Below the pieces are notes generated by a model. The model saw only the letters and a program-made list of their open reading frames with translations. It ran no database searches and was not told the origin of the DNA. DNA of 64,000 nucleotides from Channa striata (Eukaryota > Chordata > Actinopteri > Anabantiformes > Channidae). Below are positions 59,866 to 64,000 of the stretch, piece after piece (the first letter of the stretch is position 1; the number at the start of each line of letters is the position of its first letter). The position numbers were made by a program, and so were the translations under genes. Location of the stretch: contig CM065180.1 in assembly GCA_033026295.1 (NCBI GenBank), positions 20,489,523-20,553,522 of the forward strand, written 5' to 3'.

Positions 59866-61049
59866 CTCTGCCATTCACAGCTCTTCCCTTCATGCTCTGT
59901 CTAATATGTTCACAGTCTCCCACTCTCAAATTTCCCACTCTGTTGCATGCACACAATCACACTGACGTAAGCAAACACACACACAAACACACACCTGCCC
60001 TGTGGACCCGGACAGTGTATCTAAGTTGAGATAGAGGAGAGTTATAAATAGTAGTCCTCATATCCTCTATTGCTGATAGCATCATGCACTGTCTAGTCTG
60101 ATGATACACACGTACAAAAAATAAAAGAATCCCCCAACCCAAAAAAAAGATTGTGCAGGGAATCGTGATTTGTTTGTGAGGTGAACACTTGCCTAGATAA
60201 AAACACGGCAAAACCTGCACATATTTCCCACATATGTAGCGGATGCCACATAAACCCATACATCTCCTCTATTTGCCTGCTGTCTGCTGGCTTTAACAGC
60301 TCTGCAGCGTCCAGTGCAGGAGAGATACACTGATATGACAAAAATTCCTCTGTGGCCAGTTACTAAAAATAGACAGACAGGAATAAAAATAGCTGCAGCA
60401 AAACAAAAGAGCTCGCGGTGTGGTTGAAAACAAGCTGAAATTCCAAGCCGACAGCACGTACCATATGAAGCACTGCTGCCAGTTACACAGAAAATAGCTA
60501 CATACGGCACATGCTCTGAGTCTGATAGAACCAGATGGAGAATCATCGTGTGCCAATATTATGGTATAAAAAAATATCACACAAATCTAAACAAAGACAG
60601 ATGAACTTCTGTCTTCTCAACACGAGGATTTTATTTAGCTATACCACATTTTATAGCTGTGAGCAAGAACGTTGTGAGTTCCCAAAAAAACCCTTTTCCT
60701 GTGTAGCTTCGGCCCGCTCTCATTCCCGAGGCGTCAAAAAAGTTTCTTGTTTTCATCAGTGATTGACACTCTGAGCTCTCTGAGTGTATTTCAGTGAAAT
60801 TCCTGACACTTTGTTATGTCATGCCTAAACCAGTGACGTACTATATAAAGTAAAAAAGTCTCACATGGAGGTGGACAGGCGGTCACAGGACTTTTTCACG
60901 GGAGACCGGGTTTTGACTCTAGTGCGAGAGTGTTCATGATTGTAACACAACGTGGCACATGTGTTTATTCTTGTACGGACGTACGTGCGTGCTGTTGTTC
61001 CTATGTAGCATTTTGTTTAATGCAACTCATCTTGTAACTCACATCATGC

Positions 61050-61165
61050 AAGGTGCTCAACTGACCCACCAGGAGCAACTCGGGGTTCAGTGTCTTGGCC
61101 AAGGACACTTTGACACGTAGCTAGGAGGGACCAGGAATCGAACCGTGGCCTTAGCAAGTGGGCTT
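61050..61165 (-). repeat. SINE-like repeat, copy 3
   Basis: On the minus strand it reads CGGTTCGATTCCTGGTCCCT, then GTGTCCTTGGCCAAGACACT and GAACCCCGAGTTGCTCCTGG, closely matching the core of the copy at 42250. Confidence 0.6.
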
Positions 61166-61179
61166 CTACAACATACCAG

Positions 61180-61325
61180 TGATGTATACTGCCAAAATGC
61201 AACTGTGGCATCAATGCCGTTGTTCCCATTTTGTCGAATATTGGTCGTCCTGCGCCTGTGGTGTCAATATGAGATGCCACATTGACGTAAAAAGTGGCGC
61301 AATTTGGCGCCTTGTTAGGAAATAA
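61180..61325 (+). repeat. Dispersed repeat, copy B (GACGTC/GGCGTC-type)
   Basis: It matches 7775-7905 over AAAATGCAACTGTGGCATCA, CCTGTGGTGTCAATATGAGA and TGGCGCAATTTGGCGCCT. It lies directly next to SINE-like copy 3. Confidence 0.6.
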
Positions 61326-62839
61326 AAAAGGAAACTATGGTCACGACTTCAGCGCCGCCACCACTTAACTTGAGGTTCATGACGTAATTTGATTTAGCAC
61401 AACAGTAACATAGGTAGAGATGAAAAGAATAAGCACAATCCAGCTCTAAAGGTGGTTTATCATGTAGCCTGTGTTTGGCATGGCGACATTTATTGTTAAC
61501 GGAAAACAGCTGTAGTCACATTTAGACTTATTTACCGATTGGCAACCATCTGTTTTAATGCGTTTAACCAAAATCTATGTAAAAAACCAAGAGGGGATTG
61601 GAATTGCAAAAATGCTCGCTGATCCAAATGCCTAAACGTCACAACTATTCCCACTGTGTATTTTAGAGGAAGAAAGAAGCCAATTAATAAAGTTAACTTC
61701 ACAGAATTAAGTGCTGCTTTTTGAGCTGAATGTATATTTAAAGACGTGAGCCACATCCACATTTCCCCCTGTATATACTGCACGTCTGCCAAATCAGCAA
61801 GACATCATTAAACTGACAACTGCGGCGGGATGAAGTGATTTTATCACCTATATTAAAAGAAAGTGCAAACGGCCCACTATTGGCACAAAGACCACGTGTT
61901 TTTTCCAACGTGTGATGATCACGTTTTAATATCCTCTGTCAGACCCGGACAAAGAGATGGAGATAATCATAGAGGAGTCTTCGTAAGTAATGAGAAAATG
62001 GTTGGAACTATTACTGTGGAGCGGCGAGGCTCTGTCCATGGTGCTGAACGTCTACTGTACGAGCTGGGAAGGGGCGCGTGACTTAAACGTCCCCTTGCAG
62101 ACAAATGTAGTCCTGCAAATCCATTCATGAGCAGGAAATAACCAAATCTGTGGACCTGCACGGAAACATGCATGCAGTTGTATTAAATTGTGGAAAAAAC
62201 ACCCCACATCTACTTATGTTTTTCTCTCCCGTCTCATTATGACCAGTGAGAAATGCCATTGCACTAAAAACATTAGTGCCTTTTACTTACACCACGTATG
62301 GGGCGTTTACCGCGTTCCTCTGCAAATGACTCTGTCAGAGTCTTATGAAAGTGTGGAAGCTTCATCAGCCTTTACTAGATTAAAGTGTTAAAAATAATAA
62401 GCGCATCCTCTGGTGGAACTGTGTGTGTGGGAATGTGTGCGTGTGCTGTGAAGAGTTAGTGCTGGTGTGAACAGAGATGGAGCAGTTATCCTTTGTTTAA
62501 GTTGGATAATAATTATATGGAAACAGGAGCTTTCAACTGCAGTGAAGGAGACATGCACATGCATACATACAGTAAACACACACACACACAGACACACACA
62601 CAAATTGTTAAACAAGGCCGTGTTTGGCATCGCACAATGCTAATTTTGGCATGAATGCAGTCCATTTGAGATAACACACTCCGAGGGAGGGAGAGACCTA
62701 TTCAAAGTTCATCACACAGGAGCAGCGTGTCTGTGTGTGTGCGTGTGCACGGGTGTGTTATTACTGTGGTTCCTCTGTCAGGACTTTTTAACAAGCAGTC
62801 GAGCCCCCACAGGGAAACACTGGCAAAATAACATCATCC

Positions 62840-63070
62840 CTCCCTCCCTCTCTCTCTCTCTCTCACTCGCTCGCTCGCTCCCTCTTCCTCTCCATCTTTG
62901 TTGCTCTGTTTTTCCCCTCTTCTCCCATTCGCTCTCTTTTCTAATAAGTCCAATATCTTCCTCTCTGTCGTACTGTTTTTGTGTTAACTCTCTATCCAGG
63001 GGCTCTGGCTTTTTCTCGCCTCCCTCGATCCATCTTGGCCTCTCCCTCCCACTCCCTCCTTTTTCTAATA
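62840..63070. repeat. CCTC/CT low-complexity tract
   Basis: Starts with CCCTCCCTCC and (CT)n, passes through CTCGCTCGCTCG, and stays C/T-rich for about 230 bp. Confidence 0.85.
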
Positions 63071-64000
63071 AGGCCGGCATTCTTCTACATTCCTCCAGGA
63101 CCTAACCTTTAACCTAAGCACGAATAGTTGTTAGCGCTGAGAATTTACACCTAAATCACATTAATAAGAATAAACGACCCAGCCAAATATGCCTCAATGC
63201 TGAAATCAATGCAATTTCCTCAAATACATAATATTAATGTATGGGCTTGGGGTTGGGGGTTTTCGAAGAGAAATCTAATTATGACTTTCTGCAACCTTCA
63301 TAAATGTAGACATGTGGAAGTGATGGCTAAGTAAATTTTGAATGAATGAATGATAATTTAACTCATGGTTCAGTCCGCTCCAAAGTTTCATACCCAGAAC
63401 TGAACAGCATCTTACTTTTTGCTTTAGCACATTCAAAAATAAACAAACCTCTTAAATTATAATGGCTTTCCCTTAATGTGAATAATTCCTGAATGGAAAC
63501 TGGGTGACTCTTATCAAACACTTACATACAATATCCCTAAATTTGAAAGTATATGTTTGAAAAAATAATGTATTAGTTAAATCACAATATCCAGCTTTAT
63601 TAAAGATTCTAATGTTAATTTTTGTAGATATATTAACATCTTTATACTTGTATTACTTGCTTTTACCAATATTTCAGAACAGTATGATAAATAGAGCATA
63701 ATAAAGGAGGAATATATCATGTACAAAGCCTTTTTATTTATTAAATCTCTTGTTTTAAACAACAGAGCAATAGATTTTGGCACTTTAGGTTTAATATATA
63801 AAATATCTGAGTTTACTAGTGTATCTATGATTTCACCAAAAACATGGTTTTATAAACTCTTTCTATTTCTACTTCGTTTTAATACACATCTGCATTATAA
63901 AATGTCATATTACCTGCAAACATTATCAATTTAGTTTTATTTTCATTTAAAGATGACTTATTATAATCAAACCACTAAATCATTTTCTACAGGTTGCAAA

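Larger units (their letters stand above)
55024..64000 (-). other. 3' part of a large grin2a 5' intron
   Basis: No sequence resembling the expected upstream coding exon (signal peptide and first lobe of the amino-terminal domain) is present, so this is intron up to the window edge. Recognised contents are CA arrays (55217-55236, 59818-59865, 62575-62602), a GT array (57842-57876), a CpG-rich island (56290-57360), repeats at 61050-61330, and CT/CCTC tracts (62840-63070). The last kilobase is A/T-rich and featureless. Confidence 0.75.

Noticed and set aside
55024..64000. Search for the first coding exon of grin2a
   Set aside because: Nothing resembling the expected 138 N-terminal residues was found on the minus strand, so the exon must lie outside the window.

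Overview
The window is vertebrate genomic DNA and most likely comes from a ray-finned (teleost) fish. It has long introns, dozens of (CA)n/(GT)n microsatellites, a decayed Tc1-like transposon, MITE-like elements and short interspersed repeats of teleost type. There are no bacterial features and no operons. Assigning it to percomorph-type teleosts is an inference from repeat style only.

It holds one recognisable protein-coding gene, on the minus strand: the 3' four-fifths of an NMDA-type glutamate receptor GluN2A subunit (grin2a). Thirteen coding exons can be placed to the base between 55023 (5') and 15071 (stop). They join without a frame break into 1385 codons plus a TAG stop. In order they encode most of the amino-terminal domain, ligand-binding half S1, membrane segment M1, the M2 pore loop with the Asn site, M3 with SYTANLAAF, ligand-binding half S2, M4, and a 657-residue cytoplasmic tail ending in the PDZ ligand ESDV. 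The tail (a segment resembling YCSRD...EHVMPY...NRRVYKK...ESDV) identifies GluN2A rather than GluN2B, C or D. The first coding exon (signal peptide and about 138 residues) is not in the window and should lie beyond 64000. I cannot tell which teleost duplicate (grin2aa or grin2ab) this is.

Layout. 1-11270 is 3' flank: CA arrays, a dead Tc1/mariner element (1706-2565), a MITE-like element with terminal inverted repeats (4182-5019) and a dispersed repeat (7640-7960). 11275-15070 is the probable long 3' UTR, with a candidate poly(A) signal at 11288-11293. 15071-55023 is the exon/intron body. Its introns carry microsatellites, a degenerate tandem array of about 220 bp period (35094-35695), SINE-like copies and low-complexity tracts. 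55024-64000 is the 3' part of a large 5' intron. It contains a CpG-rich island with a 16-bp perfect palindrome, an open plus-strand frame, an AATAAA and a ZNF143-type motif.

The most notable points are these. Two coding exons that I recall as single in mammals (about 593 bp in the amino-terminal domain and 188 bp in S2) are each split by an intron here. One of the products is a 90-bp phase-symmetric exon carrying a glutamate-contact residue. The CpG-rich island at 56.3-57.4 kb is the other point. I saw no novel multi-gene system.
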